The notes: generated from the letters alone by a model not told the origin. 64,000 nucleotides of DNA from an uncultured Dehalococcoidia bacterium (GCA_958295865.1 CATQHF010000005.1:496001-560000), one strand, 5' to 3'. Shown: positions 43,755 through 54,498, counted from the first letter of the stretch. A program made the numbers and translations.

Positions 43755-44712
43755 ATGGCAGCGCTCCTACCAGCGCCGCCTCCAGTTCGTCGCGCGTGGT
43801 GAACGCCTCGAACTTGGCGCGTATAATGCCGTCAGCGTCCACGACGAAAGTCCAGGGTTCGCTCGACAACCCCCACTCTTCGACCGTCGGCGATATGACG
43901 GCGTTGTTCAAGTCGCCCTCTATCTCGTGCGGGTTGTCATACACCTCGATGTGTATGAACGATGCCCTGTCGCCGTAATCCGCTTTCAGATCCTTGACGA
44001 CCGCCAGCTGAGGCCCACAGGTCGCCGTCTGGCAGTATGCGGGCGTGGAGAACACGGCAAGCAACGGCTTGCCCGCATCCAGCGCCTCGCCGATAGTCAT
44101 GCCGTACAAGTCGGCATCCGGTTGCGGGTCAGTGGTGAGCCGCTCGAAGCCGTCCACATCCGCAAGCGTCTTGCTGACGCTTCGCGGCGCAGGCGCGCCA
44201 ATCGCGGGCGTCGCGCCGGATTCAGCCACCTGAACGCGCACAGACGCCGTCCGCTCCGCGCCGTCCGCATCCGTAACCACCGCGCCGATACCCCACGCTC
44301 CCGCCCTGTCGAACTCAAGCTGCGCCGTGAACACGCCGCGCGGCGACACGGGCCACTCGCGGAACACGGCGTCGACCGTTTCAACAGGTCCCTGCTGCTC
44401 GCCCGTTGGCATCAGGAAGAATGTAGACACCACCACATCGGCATCATGCACCGCCCCTGCGTCCGGGTCTATGACGCCGAAAGCAACGCGGTTGCTCCCA
44501 ACCGCCAAGTCGCTCGACGCCAGCGCAAGCCGCAGCGTTTCAGGCGCAGACGCAGGCATGGGCGTGGGCGCGCTGGCAGGCTGCGGCGCAGGGTTGGCGC
44601 AGGCAATCACAGTGCCGATAATGGCGGCTAACATCACAATCGGCAACGCAAGCGCAATCCTGCTGCGTCGCTGTATCGGCTGACCTGCATCGCACAACAT
44701 GTTCATATACAA
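43753..44712 (-). CDS. Thioredoxin-fold lipoprotein (redoxin/TlpA-like)
   Basis: A 319-residue exported lipoprotein. The signal peptide ends in a lipobox (TVIACAN). A Pro/Ala-rich tether, a beta-sandwich-like domain (about 60-165) and a C-terminal thioredoxin-like domain follow, with FSTPAYCQTATCGPQ where the two cysteines are four residues apart. It is probably an extracytoplasmic redox or disulfide protein. The CxxxxC spacing is unlike classic TlpA CxxC and closer to Sco or peroxiredoxin-like proteins. It is convergent with DUF1330 cassette 3. Confidence 0.82.
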   Translation of the reverse strand: MYMNMLCDAGQPIQRRSRIALALPIVMLAAIIGTVIACANPAPQPASAPTPMPASAPETLRLALASSDLAVGSNRVAFGVIDPDAGAVHDADVVVSTFFLMPTGEQQGPVETVDAVFREWPVSPRGVFTAQLEFDRAGAWGIGAVVTDADGAERTASVRVQVAESGATPAIGAPAPRSVSKTLADVDGFERLTTDPQPDADLYGMTIGEALDAGKPLLAVFSTPAYCQTATCGPQLAVVKDLKADYGDRASFIHIEVYDNPHEIEGDLNNAVISPTVEEWGLSSEPWTFVVDADGIIRAKFEAFTTRDELEAALVGALP

Positions 44713-44877
44713 GATTGTATCAGAGCGACAAGAGGTGATGCTTACACATCAATGATTATTTGAGTTGACTTGCTTCATATCAACTCTACTGCTACACTTA
44801 TATGTAACAGATTGCCCCAATACGCGATGAACGCTCATTGTATTCGGACAAGTAGATTGATATGTGAGGACAAGACC

Positions 44878-47328
44878 ATGGTTCTGAGACCCGACGAATT
44901 CACGGACGCCGCAAGACAAGTCTTGCACGAGTCGCAGCAGATTGTGCAGCGCTATCGCCATACGCAGTGGGACGCCGAGCATGTGCTGATGGCGCTGCTG
45001 GAACAGCAGCAGGGCGTACCCGCCGATGTGCTGGCAGCGCTTGACGCGGACTTGCCGCAACTGCGCCAGCGCCTGCACGCGCTACTGGAGCAGACGCCCA
45101 AGACCGACCGCCCATCCAACCAGATATACCAGACGCCGCGCATAGGTCGCCTGCTGTACAGCGCCAAGGCGGAATCCGAGCGACTGCAAGACGACTACAT
45201 CAGCGCCGAGCACCTGCTGATTGCGCTCACGCAGGACGCCCAGGACGCCGCCGCGCGCCTGCTTGCCGAATATGGTATCACACAGGAAGCCGTCTATCAG
45301 GCGCTCCAAAAGGTGCGCGGCGGGCATCGTGTAACCGACCCGCAAGCCGAAAGCCGCTACCGCTCGCTTGAACGCTTCAGCATCGACCTGACGCAACTCG
45401 CGGAAGACGGCAAGCTCGATCCCATCGTCGGGCGCGACGCTGAAGTGGCGCGCGTGATGCAGACGCTCATACGCCGCACTAAGAACAACCCCGTGCTCAT
45501 CGGCGGCGCGGGCGTGGGCAAGACCGCCATCGCCGAGGGACTGGCGCAGCGCATCGTCGCCGGCGATGTGCCCGCCGAACTCAAGGAACGCCGCTTGCTC
45601 GCGCTGGACATGGGCGCGCTCGTCGCAGGCGCGAAGTTTCGCGGCGAGTTCGAAGAACGGCTCAAGGCTGTGCTCGACGAGGTGCGGCAGGCGCAGCGCG
45701 AGATTATCCTGTTCATAGACGAGATTCACACCGTCATGGGCGCGGGCGCGGCAGAGGGCGCGGTGGACGCGAGCAACATGATGAAGCCCGCCCTCGCTCG
45801 CGGCGAACTCCAGGCGATGGGCGCGACCACCGAGGAAGAATATCGCAAGCACATCGAGCGCGACGCCGCGCTGGAACGCCGCTTCCAGCCCGTGCTGGTG
45901 GAAGAGCCGGACGAAGCGACGGCGGTCGAGATGCTGAACGCGCTGCGCCCGCGCTACGAAGCGCATCACAAGGTGCGCGTCGAGGACGACGCTCTGACCG
46001 CCGCGGTGCGCCTGAGCTCGCGCTACATCTCCGACAGGCTGCTGCCGGACAAGGCAGTTGACCTCATAGACGAGGCAGCGAGCAAGCTCCGCATAGACGC
46101 GCAGATGCTGCCCGCGCACCTGAAGGACGCCGAACACCGCCTGCGCCACCTGGAGGATGAGGAAGCCGCCGCCGCTGAGATGGCAGACTACGAACGCGCC
46201 GCCGAAGTGCGCTCGGAGCGGCTGCGCCTTCAAGCCGAGTTCGACTCCGAGCGTAACGAACTCGGCGGACGCTCAGGCGCGAACGCCTACGATGTGGTGC
46301 GCGCCGAAGACATCGGCAGGCTCATCGCAATCTGGACGGGCATCCCCGTTGACCGTCTGCTGGAAAGCGAAGCCGACAAGCTGCTGCACATGGAGGACAG
46401 GCTGCACAAGCGCGTCATAGGCCAGGATACCGCCATAGCCGCCGTGTCGGATGCGGTGCGCCGCGCCCGCGCAGGCTTGAAAGACCCCAAGCGTCCAATC
46501 GGCAGCTTCATCTTCCTCGGACCAACAGGCGTGGGCAAGACCGAGCTTGCGCGCGCGCTCGCCGAGTACCTGTTCGCCGACGAGCAAAACATGGTGCGCT
46601 TGGACATGTCCGAGTACATGGAAAGGCACACCGTCTCGCGGCTCATCGGCGCGCCCCCGGGTTATGTGGGCTACGACGAGGGTGGGCAGCTCACGGAGGC
46701 TGTACGCCGCCGCCCCTTCCGCGTCATCCTCTTCGACGAAATCGAAAAGGCGCACCCCGATGTGTTCAATGCGCTCTTGCAGATACTAGAAGACGGACGG
46801 CTGACAGACGGACACGGCAGGACGGTAGATTTCCGCAACACGCTGGTCATAATGACCAGCAACCTTGGCACATCGGAGGCGAGCCGCCGCTCAGCCGGAT
46901 TCGTAACGGCAAACGAGCAAGGCGACTCCGCGCGGCTGCATGCGTCGGTAGATGAGGCGCTGCGCCGCACATTCCGCCCTGAGTTCCTAAACAGGCTGGA
47001 CGACACAATCGTCTTTGAGCCGCTGACCACGGAGCAGGTGCGCCGCATAGTCGAGCTGATGCTGCGCGAAGTGAAGGCGCGCCTGAAAGAGCATGATGTG
47101 TCCATCACGCTCACCGACGCCGCTATGGACTGGCTGGCAGACACGGGCTTCGACCGCGCCTACGGAGCGCGCCCACTGCGCCGCGCCATACAGCAGCATG
47201 TAGAAAACCCGCTGTCCAGGGTAATCATAGCCGGCGAATTCAGCGCGGGCGACGATGTACAAGTGGACGCAAGCAAAGACGGCTTGACCTTCATCAGGAC
47301 GGCAGCCCCCCATGAAGCCGCCGCCTAG
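44878..47328 (+). CDS. clpC: ATP-dependent Clp protease ATPase subunit (ClpC-type)
   Basis: An 816-residue Hsp100 unfoldase. Two Clp_N repeats span about 1-145, AAA1 has Walker A GGAGVGKT (about 208), a short middle domain includes a UVR-like [15 protein letters not shown], and AAA2 has Walker A GPTGVGKT (about 547). Overall length and the short middle domain indicate ClpC rather than ClpB. AGF in the loop after MTSNLG sits where ClpP-binding VGF lies. The ATG at 44878 follows GAGGA. I saw no CIRCE or HspR operator upstream. Confidence 0.93.
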   Translation: MVLRPDEFTDAARQVLHESQQIVQRYRHTQWDAEHVLMALLEQQQGVPADVLAALDADLPQLRQRLHALLEQTPKTDRPSNQIYQTPRIGRLLYSAKAESERLQDDYISAEHLLIALTQDAQDAAARLLAEYGITQEAVYQALQKVRGGHRVTDPQAESRYRSLERFSIDLTQLAEDGKLDPIVGRDAEVARVMQTLIRRTKNNPVLIGGAGVGKTAIAEGLAQRIVAGDVPAELKERRLLALDMGALVAGAKFRGEFEERLKAVLDEVRQAQREIILFIDEIHTVMGAGAAEGAVDASNMMKPALARGELQAMGATTEEEYRKHIERDAALERRFQPVLVEEPDEATAVEMLNALRPRYEAHHKVRVEDDALTAAVRLSSRYISDRLLPDKAVDLIDEAASKLRIDAQMLPAHLKDAEHRLRHLEDEEAAAAEMADYERAAEVRSERLRLQAEFDSERNELGGRSGANAYDVVRAEDIGRLIAIWTGIPVDRLLESEADKLLHMEDRLHKRVIGQDTAIAAVSDAVRRARAGLKDPKRPIGSFIFLGPTGVGKTELARALAEYLFADEQNMVRLDMSEYMERHTVSRLIGAPPGYVGYDEGGQLTEAVRRRPFRVILFDEIEKAHPDVFNALLQILEDGRLTDGHGRTVDFRNTLVIMTSNLGTSEASRRSAGFVTANEQGDSARLHASVDEALRRTFRPEFLNRLDDTIVFEPLTTEQVRRIVELMLREVKARLKEHDVSITLTDAAMDWLADTGFDRAYGARPLRRAIQQHVENPLSRVIIAGEFSAGDDVQVDASKDGLTFIRTAAPHEAAA

Positions 47329-47331
47329 CCC

Positions 47332-48837
47332 CTACTGCGCCGTCACATCGTCGAACATCGCGGCGATGTGGCGGCGCTGTATCTTGCCCGTCGCCGTGCG
47401 CGGCAGCGATTCTACCAGATGAACGCGGTCGGGCACCTTGAAGCCCGCGAGGCGCTCACCGCAATAGGCGCGTATGGCGTCCTCACTGGTGTCGGCGGAG
47501 ACCACCACCGCAGCTTGCACCGCCTCCCCGTACATGACATGCGGCACGCTGAAGCACACCGCCTCGGCCACCGCCGGATGCTGCAACAGCGCGGCGTCAA
47601 CCTCCAGCGGCGAAATCTTCTCGCCGCCGCGATTTATCAGTTCCTTGATGCGCCCCGTCAGCGTCAGCGTGCCTTGCGCGTCCAGAAAGCCCTGGTCGCC
47701 CGTGCGGAACCAGCCATTCGTGAACGCCTCCGCATTGGCGTCAGGGTTGTTGTGGTAGCCATGCGTAACATTAGCGCCCCTGATGACCACCTCGGCGCGC
47801 TCGCCCGCGCTCACCAAATTGCCGTCGTCGTCCATCACCGCGATGTCAACGCCCGTACCCTTGCCCACCGTGCCGGGTATGCGGTCGCCCGGTGGCAGTA
47901 GGTTCGAGGACATCTGATGCGAGGCTTCCGTCATGCCGTAAGCCTCAAGCACGGGCGCGCCGAACCGCGCCTCCAACTGCTCGAACACCGCGGGCGCAAG
48001 CGCGGACGAACACGAGCGAATGAGGCGGAAGCTGCTGTGCGGCGCATCCTCATCGTCGGCGCGCGCCAGCAATATCTGGTGAATCGTCGGCACGGCCGAG
48101 TACCATGTCGCGCCACTCGCCCGCTGTTCTCCCCAAAAGCGGCTTGCGCTGAAGCGCGGCGGCACGACCAGCGAGCCGCCCGTATTGAGGGTGGACAGCG
48201 ACACGCCGATAAGCCCATGCACATGGAACAGCGGCATAACGACCATCGCCACATCGTCGGGCGTCAGCTCATAAGTATCGCCGATATTCTTGATGGACGC
48301 CGCGAGGTTGCCGTGCGTGAGCGGCACACCCTTCGGACGGCTGGTAGTGCCGGATGTATGCAGGAATAGCGCAACATCGTCGGATGACGGCGATGGCGCA
48401 TCCCGTCGCGCCGTCAGCAGCTCGCCGCCGCGCGAGAGCAGCAGCCTGCCCGCATCATCCAGAGACGCCTCAATCGTGGGAACGCCAAGCTGTCCCGCCG
48501 CCTCGCGCGCCGAATGTTCGCCGTCCGGCAGTATGGCAAGCTGCGCCTCCGCATCCTCCATATAGAACTTGAACTCGTCCGCGGTGTACGCCGAGTTCAG
48601 CGGCGCGGCGATTGCCCCGGCGCGCGCGACCGCGAGGAACACGACCATAAACTCCAGTCCGTTGGGCAGCACGATGGACACCGCCCTGCCGGGCTGAACG
48701 CCCGCGCCCGCGAGCAGCTCAGCGACGCGCTCGATTTCGTCGCCGAACTTCGCGTATGTTACCTCTGCGCCGCCGGGCACGGTTATCGCCCGGTCGGTCG
48801 CGCTCTGTGGATTCAGTATGCTGGCAAGTGTGGTCAA
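47332..48837 (-). CDS. AMP-forming acyl-CoA synthetase, oxalate-CoA ligase-like
   Basis: A 501-residue adenylate-forming ligase. The P-loop is LFLHTSGTTSRPKGVPLTH, adenine motif YGMTEASHQM, hinge GWFRTGDQGFLDAQG...GRIKELINRGGEKISP and the C-terminal catalytic lysine is in PRTATGKIQRR. The stretch ATWYSAVPTIHQILLARA is characteristic of the AAE3/PCS60 oxalyl-CoA synthetase group. It would activate oxalate or a small acid with ATP and CoA. The start is TTG with GGGGAG upstream. It is convergent with clpC. Confidence 0.88.
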   Translation of the reverse strand: MTTLASILNPQSATDRAITVPGGAEVTYAKFGDEIERVAELLAGAGVQPGRAVSIVLPNGLEFMVVFLAVARAGAIAAPLNSAYTADEFKFYMEDAEAQLAILPDGEHSAREAAGQLGVPTIEASLDDAGRLLLSRGGELLTARRDAPSPSSDDVALFLHTSGTTSRPKGVPLTHGNLAASIKNIGDTYELTPDDVAMVVMPLFHVHGLIGVSLSTLNTGGSLVVPPRFSASRFWGEQRASGATWYSAVPTIHQILLARADDEDAPHSSFRLIRSCSSALAPAVFEQLEARFGAPVLEAYGMTEASHQMSSNLLPPGDRIPGTVGKGTGVDIAVMDDDGNLVSAGERAEVVIRGANVTHGYHNNPDANAEAFTNGWFRTGDQGFLDAQGTLTLTGRIKELINRGGEKISPLEVDAALLQHPAVAEAVCFSVPHVMYGEAVQAAVVVSADTSEDAIRAYCGERLAGFKVPDRVHLVESLPRTATGKIQRRHIAAMFDDVTAQ

Positions 48838-49151
48838 TGGTCTGCTCCCCTATTTACACATCCTTTTGTCAATTCTCTCACATATCTTATCTATTCGCCG
48901 CGCCAAGCAAAAAGTTGTAATCAACTGAACGCTGATAATGGCAAACCCCATTATAAATGTGGCGATGATTTCGATGGACATTCAGCGTTCGCCTTTCCAC
49001 AAGGGACATTGCAATCAGGCAACACGGATTATAGCACGACTTATCCCATCCATACCCATCATCCTTGTCAGTTCCCCTCCCATGTCAGTCCATCCCATGC
49101 TGTGCTACCATTGGCATTGCATGAATCGCACATTCAAAGCGGAGAAAACAC
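48838..49151. other. Gene-free divergent spacer
   Basis: No gene is apparent in this 314-base region between the ligase and the ABC transporter. A 9-base inverted repeat, GAACGCTGA at 48927 and TCAGCGTTC at 48982, could form a long-range hairpin or an operator pair. I see no consensus promoter that I would defend. Confidence 0.3.
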
Positions 49152-49928
<777 letters not shown>

Positions 49929-50851
49929 ACCGGCAAGCAAGCAAGCCGCCACTGCCGCCCGGCCAGCCCGTATACGGCGTCCGCGCCTTGCCGCCCGCGC
50001 CGTCGCCGTCGGCTACCTGCTGCCGCCCGCGATAGCGCTCGCGGTGGCAATCCTCGCGTGGGAGGCTTGGGTGCGCGCCGTCGGTGTGCCGGTGTACATC
50101 GTGCCCGCGCCATCGGCGGTAATCGCGCGGTTGGCGGGCGACTTCGGCTTCTTCGCGCTGCACGGCGGCATAACCCTCGCCGAGGCGCTGGCGGGCTTCG
50201 CGCTGGGAGCGGGCGTCGCGTTCATCGGCGCGACGCTCATGGCGCACTCGCGCTTTCTGGAGCGCAGCCTGCTGCCAATCGCCGTGCTAGTCAAGGTCAC
50301 GCCCATCGTCGCGGTCGCGCCCCTGTTCGTCATCTGGTTCGGCTTCGGCTCACTGCCAAAAGTGCTAATCGCAAGCCTGATAACCTTCTTCCCCGTGCTG
50401 GTGAACGCCATGATTGGCTTGCGCGCCGTCAACCCCGGAGCGCTGGACATATTCCGCTCCCTGCACGCCTCGCGCACAGAGACCTACCTGAAGCTGCGCC
50501 TGCCAAGCTCACTGCCCTACCTGTTCGCCGCCTTCCGCATATCCATCCCGCTATCCGTCATCGGCGCGGTCGTCGGCGAGTGGTTCAGCGGCGACAGAGG
50601 CTTAGGCAGCGTCATCATAGTCGCGCACAACAACCTAGACATGCCAACCCTATTCTCCGCCATCCTAGTCCTAGCCTTCCTCGGCATCGCCCTGACCATC
50701 CTGACCGCCTACGCCGAGCGCAAAGCCCTATTCTGGCACGACTCGACGATAGGCTTCTAACCATGACGACAAGAGCAAATAAGATTAAAGCGCGCGCGGT
50801 TAGGCGTCAACGAAACACAAGAATAGCGTTTCAAATCAGGTGGCAAACCTT

Positions 50852-50884
50852 TTCGTCATTCCTGCTTTCGCAGGAATCCAGTAC
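50852..50884. repeat. Dispersed CGTCATTCCTGC repeat
   Basis: CGTCATTCCTGCTTTCGCAGG then AATCCAGTA, a single-hairpin copy of the repeat family, between the permease and the HEPN-like gene. The rest of 50761-51017 shows no gene. Confidence 0.7.
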
Positions 50885-51017
50885 GATATAGCAACAAATC
50901 CGTCTGAAAGGAACCGCTATCAAACACAAGACGATACTATGGCATGCTCTGGCTCATGTCTTATAATCATGGGGCGAGTGAACACGGTAGTCAAAACAAC
51001 GAAAGGCAAGCAAACCG

Positions 51018-51389
51018 ATGCTGGTCCACGAACATGTCCAAAAGGCTAAAGAGTTCCTGGAAGTGTCTGACGCCGAGTTTGTCAGTGGCGACAACATGCA
51101 AGGGGCGGAAAAGTTATGGGGCGCGGCGGCTCAGGCCGTAATGGCTATCGCGCAGCGGCGCGGCTGGGACTATGGAAGGCATTACGCGCTGAAAACCGCC
51201 GTTCAGCAGCTCGCCGAAGAGTGCGACGGCGATAATCCACTGCTTGGCGAAGCGCTGGTCGGCGGCTTCAACACAGCAGAAACCTTTCACGCCAACTTCT
51301 ACCACAACTTCATGGAAGACTTTCAAATAGAGGCGGGGCGTCCGGTCGTGCGCCGCTTCGTCAATCGCGTGCTGGATATGGTGGACTGA
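51018..51389 (+). CDS. PaREP1/HEPN-like protein
   Basis: A 123-residue all-helical protein (AKEFLEVSDAEFVSGDNMQG, AEKLWGAAAQAVMAIAQRRG, GFNTAETFHANFYHNFMED) resembling PaREP1/DUF1626 proteins, which share the HEPN four-helix fold. The HEPN RNase motif Rx4-6H is not clear. HEPN proteins are often toxins paired with nucleotidyltransferases, but none is adjacent. The gene is inserted between the ABC permease and the cognate-looking binding protein. Confidence 0.7.
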   Translation: MLVHEHVQKAKEFLEVSDAEFVSGDNMQGAEKLWGAAAQAVMAIAQRRGWDYGRHYALKTAVQQLAEECDGDNPLLGEALVGGFNTAETFHANFYHNFMEDFQIEAGRPVVRRFVNRVLDMVD

Positions 51390-51443
51390 CGCCATCCGAA
51401 CACATCGCGCCTACAACCAAAATCTCAAGAAGGCAACAATCTA

Positions 51444-52463
51444 TTGCACTCAATCTCCAAACTCACGCTACTCAACCTCATAGCCCTCGCAACCCTGCTC
51501 ATCGCGGGCGCAATCGCCTGCGCGCCCCCCGAACCCGAAAAGGTCGTCTTCATGGCAGGCTACAAGCCGCAGGCAAACCTGCCGTTCGTCGCCGCGTATG
51601 TGGCGCAAGAGAAGGGCTTCTTCGATGAGCAAGGCTTGGATGTGGAGATACGCCACGCCTCAAGCGGCGAGCACCTGCAACTGCTGATGTCCGGCGATGT
51701 GGACTTCACGACCGCGGACGCCGCATCCGTGCTGAAGCGCAGGTCAGATCCCGGCTTGCCCATCGTAGCGTTCGCATTATTCGGACAGCGCGGACAGCAA
51801 GGCTTCCTCGCGCTCGGCGACAGCGGCATAGCCACGCCGTCCGACTGGGAGGGCAAGACATTCGGCTACAAGGTATCGCTTCCGCCCGACTATCTCGCCA
51901 TCGTAGAATCTCAGCAGGTCGAGCGCAGCCGCATACAGGAAGTTCGCGTCGGCTTCGACCCGCGCGTCCTCACCGAAGGGCAGGTTGACATCCTCGCCGT
52001 GTTCAAGTCCAACGAGCCGGACACCGTAAGGCGCATGGGCTTCGATGTAACGCTGTGGGACCCCGCCGACTTCGGCGTGCCAAGTCTGGGCTTGACCTAC
52101 ATCACGCGGGACGAACTCGCGCAGTCCGACGCAGACAAGGTTGAACGCTTCCTGAAAGCGACGATGAAGGCGCTGGAATACGCGCAGAACAACCGTGAGG
52201 AAGCGGTCCAAATCGTGCTCAAGTTCGCGCCGGAAGAAAACCCCGCGCACCAGCGATACATGCTGGACACCGAGCTTGCCGATGCCGTCAGTCCGCTGAC
52301 GCAAGAGCGTGGTCTGGGACAGATGACCGCCGCGCAGTGGCAGGCGCTCTACGACCACCTCACCGCGCACGAAGCCCTGCCCAAGCCGTTCGACTACAAC
52401 CAGGCATTCAGCAGCGACTTCCTCGATGCCATCTACGAAGGCAGCGCCCTCAAATGGCCCTAA
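51444..52463 (+). CDS. ABC transporter substrate-binding lipoprotein (NMT1/ThiY-like)
   Basis: A 339-residue binding protein with a lipoprotein signal (lipobox AIACAPP, Cys26) and NMT1 features (PQANLPFVAAYVAQEKGFFD, SGDVDFTTADAASVL). It should capture the substrate for the ATPase/permease pair at 49152-50760. The family includes carriers of thiamine pyrimidine precursor and riboflavin. The start is TTG with AGAAGG upstream. It is separated from the permease by the HEPN-like gene. Confidence 0.88.
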   Translation: MHSISKLTLLNLIALATLLIAGAIACAPPEPEKVVFMAGYKPQANLPFVAAYVAQEKGFFDEQGLDVEIRHASSGEHLQLLMSGDVDFTTADAASVLKRRSDPGLPIVAFALFGQRGQQGFLALGDSGIATPSDWEGKTFGYKVSLPPDYLAIVESQQVERSRIQEVRVGFDPRVLTEGQVDILAVFKSNEPDTVRRMGFDVTLWDPADFGVPSLGLTYITRDELAQSDADKVERFLKATMKALEYAQNNREEAVQIVLKFAPEENPAHQRYMLDTELADAVSPLTQERGLGQMTAAQWQALYDHLTAHEALPKPFDYNQAFSSDFLDAIYEGSALKWP

Positions 52464-52466
52464 CCC

Positions 52467-52499
52467 GATATTCCCTTCCCCATACGGGGAACAAATATC
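52467..52499 (+). promoter_or_regulatory. Two-tier hairpin between binding protein and PFK genes
   Basis: Inner stem TTCCCC / GGGGAA with loop ATAC, outer stem GATATT / AATATC. No run of T follows, so it may stabilise RNA or pause transcription and is not a standard terminator. Confidence 0.4.
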
Positions 52500-52524
52500 C
52501 CGTCCATCCCGTTAGCCCTTGTCC

Positions 52525-53724
52525 ATGAAGAACCAAAACATACTCATAATGCAGTCCGGCGGCTGCACGCCCGTCCTGAACCGCAGCCTGTTCGGACTCG
52601 TGCAGGAAGCGTTCGCGCGGCGCGGCGGCATCCGCGAGGTCTATGGCGCGAGATACGGGATGGAAGGCATCCTGCGCGGCGACCTCATAGACTTGCGGCG
52701 CATACCTGCCGACGAATGGCAGCGCATCGCCCACACGCCCGGCGCGGCACTCGGCTCCACGCGCCGCAAGATGCGCGACGAAGATGTGCCGCCAATCCTA
52801 GATGCGCTGCACCGTAACGACATCGGTTGCTGGTTCATCATCGGCGGCAACGACTCCGCGTGGACGGGGCACTCCGTAGGGCAGGCGGCGGAGGCGGCAG
52901 GGCTGCCCCTCACCGTCATAAATGTGCCCAAGACGATAGACAACGACCTGGTGCTGACCGACCACAGCCCCGGCTACGGCAGCGCGTCGCGCTTCGTCGC
53001 GCTCGCCACGATGGGCGCGGGACGCGACGCCGAATCTATGGGCATCGCCTCCCCCATCACGATAATCGAGGTCATGGGCAGGGATGCGGGCTGGCTTGCG
53101 GCGGCGTCCGCGCTCGCCAAGCGCGATGAACGCGACGCCCCCCACTTCATCGGCGTCCCCGAACTGCCCCTTGACGAAACCCGCTTCCTCGATAGCATGG
53201 AAGGCGCATACCGACGCTATGGCTTCGCCGTCGCCGTAATCGCCGAGAATGTACGCACAGCCGACGGCGCGCCCATCGGCGCACAAGGCGAACCGCTGTA
53301 CACGGACGACTTCGGGCATCCATACTACGAGCCGCCCGCCCAGCATCTCGCCGCGCTGGTAAGCAAGCGGTTGGGCGTGCGAACCCGCTACGAAAAGCCC
53401 GGCACCATCCAGCGCTCCATGATGGCATGCGTATCCGCCACGGACGCGCGCGAAGCCGAAGCGGTAGGACGCGCGGCAATCCGCTACGCGCAAGCCGGTA
53501 TGCGCGATGTGATGGTAACGCTTGAACGCGAAGCAGGTGAAGATTACGCCTGCGCCACCGGCGCCGCGCCGCTCGCCGATGTAGGCGGCAAGGTCAAGCG
53601 CATGCCCTCCGATTTCCTCGATCCCGCAAATGCCTTCGTCACCCCGGCGTTCCTAGACTACGCCCGCCCATTGCTAGGCGACCTGTTGCCCCACTATGGC
53701 AGACTCACCACCAACGGCGGCTAA
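52525..53724 (+). CDS. Phosphofructokinase, PPi-type signature
   Basis: A 399-residue PfkA-family enzyme making fructose 1,6-bisphosphate. Two selectivity sites read as the pyrophosphate type. GGND at 107-110 has Asp110 where ATP enzymes have Gly in GGDG. PKTIDND at 135-141 has Lys136 where ATP enzymes have Gly in PGTIDND. The longer length also fits. The reaction would be reversible with PPi. I start at ATG 52525. No clear ribosome site is seen, and a TTG lies two codons upstream. Confidence 0.88.
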   Translation: MKNQNILIMQSGGCTPVLNRSLFGLVQEAFARRGGIREVYGARYGMEGILRGDLIDLRRIPADEWQRIAHTPGAALGSTRRKMRDEDVPPILDALHRNDIGCWFIIGGNDSAWTGHSVGQAAEAAGLPLTVINVPKTIDNDLVLTDHSPGYGSASRFVALATMGAGRDAESMGIASPITIIEVMGRDAGWLAAASALAKRDERDAPHFIGVPELPLDETRFLDSMEGAYRRYGFAVAVIAENVRTADGAPIGAQGEPLYTDDFGHPYYEPPAQHLAALVSKRLGVRTRYEKPGTIQRSMMACVSATDAREAEAVGRAAIRYAQAGMRDVMVTLEREAGEDYACATGAAPLADVGGKVKRMPSDFLDPANAFVTPAFLDYARPLLGDLLPHYGRLTTNGG

Positions 53725-53735
53725 CATCGTTAGCC

Positions 53736-53793
53736 TTCGTCATTCCTGCGAAAGAACGTCACCCCTGCGAAAGCAGGGACGGGAATCCAGAAA
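53736..53793. repeat. Dispersed CGTCATTCCTGCGAAAG repeat
   Basis: CGTCATTCCTGCGAAAG, AACGTCACCCCTGCGAAAG, then CAGGGACGGGAATCCAG, a copy very similar to those at 6172 and 8033. Confidence 0.7.
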
Positions 53794-53860
53794 TTGGCGA
53801 CGCTCGACCATTGTAATTCCACTTATGCAATTTTCTCATCAGTCGGTTATCGGTTATTTG

Positions 53861-53889
53861 TTGACAGCCACCGCGCCGTCTTGTACGAT
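53861..53889 (+). promoter_or_regulatory. Sigma-70 promoter driving the SAM riboswitch operon
   Basis: TTGACA at 53861-53866, a 17-base spacer and TACGAT at 53884-53889. Transcription would begin near 53896, just before the riboswitch P1 helix at 53917. Confidence 0.8.
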
Positions 53890-53916
53890 TACCTTGCTTA
53901 ACAACCGAATACAAAT

Positions 53917-54031
53917 CTCTTATCAAGAGTGGCTGAGGGACCGGCCCTGTGAAGCCCGGCAACCTTTCCGCGCCTATCGCGCGTGAAGCGGTGCTAATTC
54001 CGGAGAGCCTATCGAGGCTCAGAGATGAGAG
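53917..54031 (+). ncRNA. SAM-I (S-box) riboswitch
   Basis: Conserved S-box landmarks are present in order: P1 5' strand CTCTTATC, AAGAGTGG, GAGGGACCGGCCCTGTGAAG, CCCGGCAACC, a variable P3 (CCGCG...CGCG), GGTGCTAATTCC, P4 (GAGCC...GGCTC) and P1 3' strand GATGAGAG at 54024-54031. It binds S-adenosylmethionine. GATGAGAG can alternatively pair perfectly with CTCTCATC at 54051-54058 inside the following terminator, so high SAM should stop transcription of the SAM-cycle genes below. Confidence 0.95.
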
Positions 54032-54046
54032 CGGCAAGCATCACAA

Positions 54047-54074
54047 ACTTCTCTCATCAGAGAAGTATTTTTTT
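54047..54074 (+). terminator. Riboswitch-controlled intrinsic terminator
   Basis: Stem ACTTCTC / GAGAAGT with loop TCATCA, followed by a run of seven T at 54068-54074. Its 5' arm and loop overlap the antiterminator partner sequence CTCTCATC. Confidence 0.9.
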
Positions 54075-54144
54075 GCCCGTTTCACCATCGCAAACCACCG
54101 CGAACCCGCAACTGACAACTGAAAACCATAACGGAGGAACAAAG

Positions 54145-54498
54145 ATGCCTACCAAAAACCCGGGCGAACCCTACTACCGCGTCAGCATCGACGAAGCCGC
54201 CGAGATGCAAGCAGCCGGCGACTCCGTCGTCGTCGACGTGCGAGCGCTGGACGAATACCAAGACGGACATGTCAAGGACGCGCTCTTCATCCATGTGGAC
54301 ACCCTGCTGGGACGCATCGACGAGCTCCCCCAAGACAAAAACCTCCTGTTCATCTGCGCCATAGGCGTCCGCAGCGGCCTCGCGGCTGAGATGGCGGCAG
54401 CCATGGGCTTCGACACCGAGCGGCTCTACAACATCGAGGCAGGCACGCCCGCCTGGATCGAAGCAGGCAAGCCCACAAGCTACGGCGCGGATGCGTAG
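54145..54498 (+). CDS. Rhodanese-like domain protein
   Basis: A 117-residue single rhodanese domain with active-site loop FICAIGVRSGLAAEM, where the Cys carries persulfide sulfur. SVVVDVRALDEYQDGHV fits the family. It is the first gene under the SAM-I riboswitch, so it is likely to serve sulfur amino acid metabolism, for example by handling sulfide or sulfane sulfur. GGAGGAAC precedes the ATG at 54145. Confidence 0.9.
   Translation: MPTKNPGEPYYRVSIDEAAEMQAAGDSVVVDVRALDEYQDGHVKDALFIHVDTLLGRIDELPQDKNLLFICAIGVRSGLAAEMAAAMGFDTERLYNIEAGTPAWIEAGKPTSYGADA

Noticed and set aside
44713-44877. Search for CIRCE or HspR operator and promoter before clpC
   Set aside because: No inverted repeat of those types is present, and a TTGACT without a matching -10 at normal spacing is not convincing.
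45082-46233. Minus-strand open frame of about 383 codons inside clpC
   Set aside because: It is a shadow of clpC, with no ribosome site or recognisable domain.
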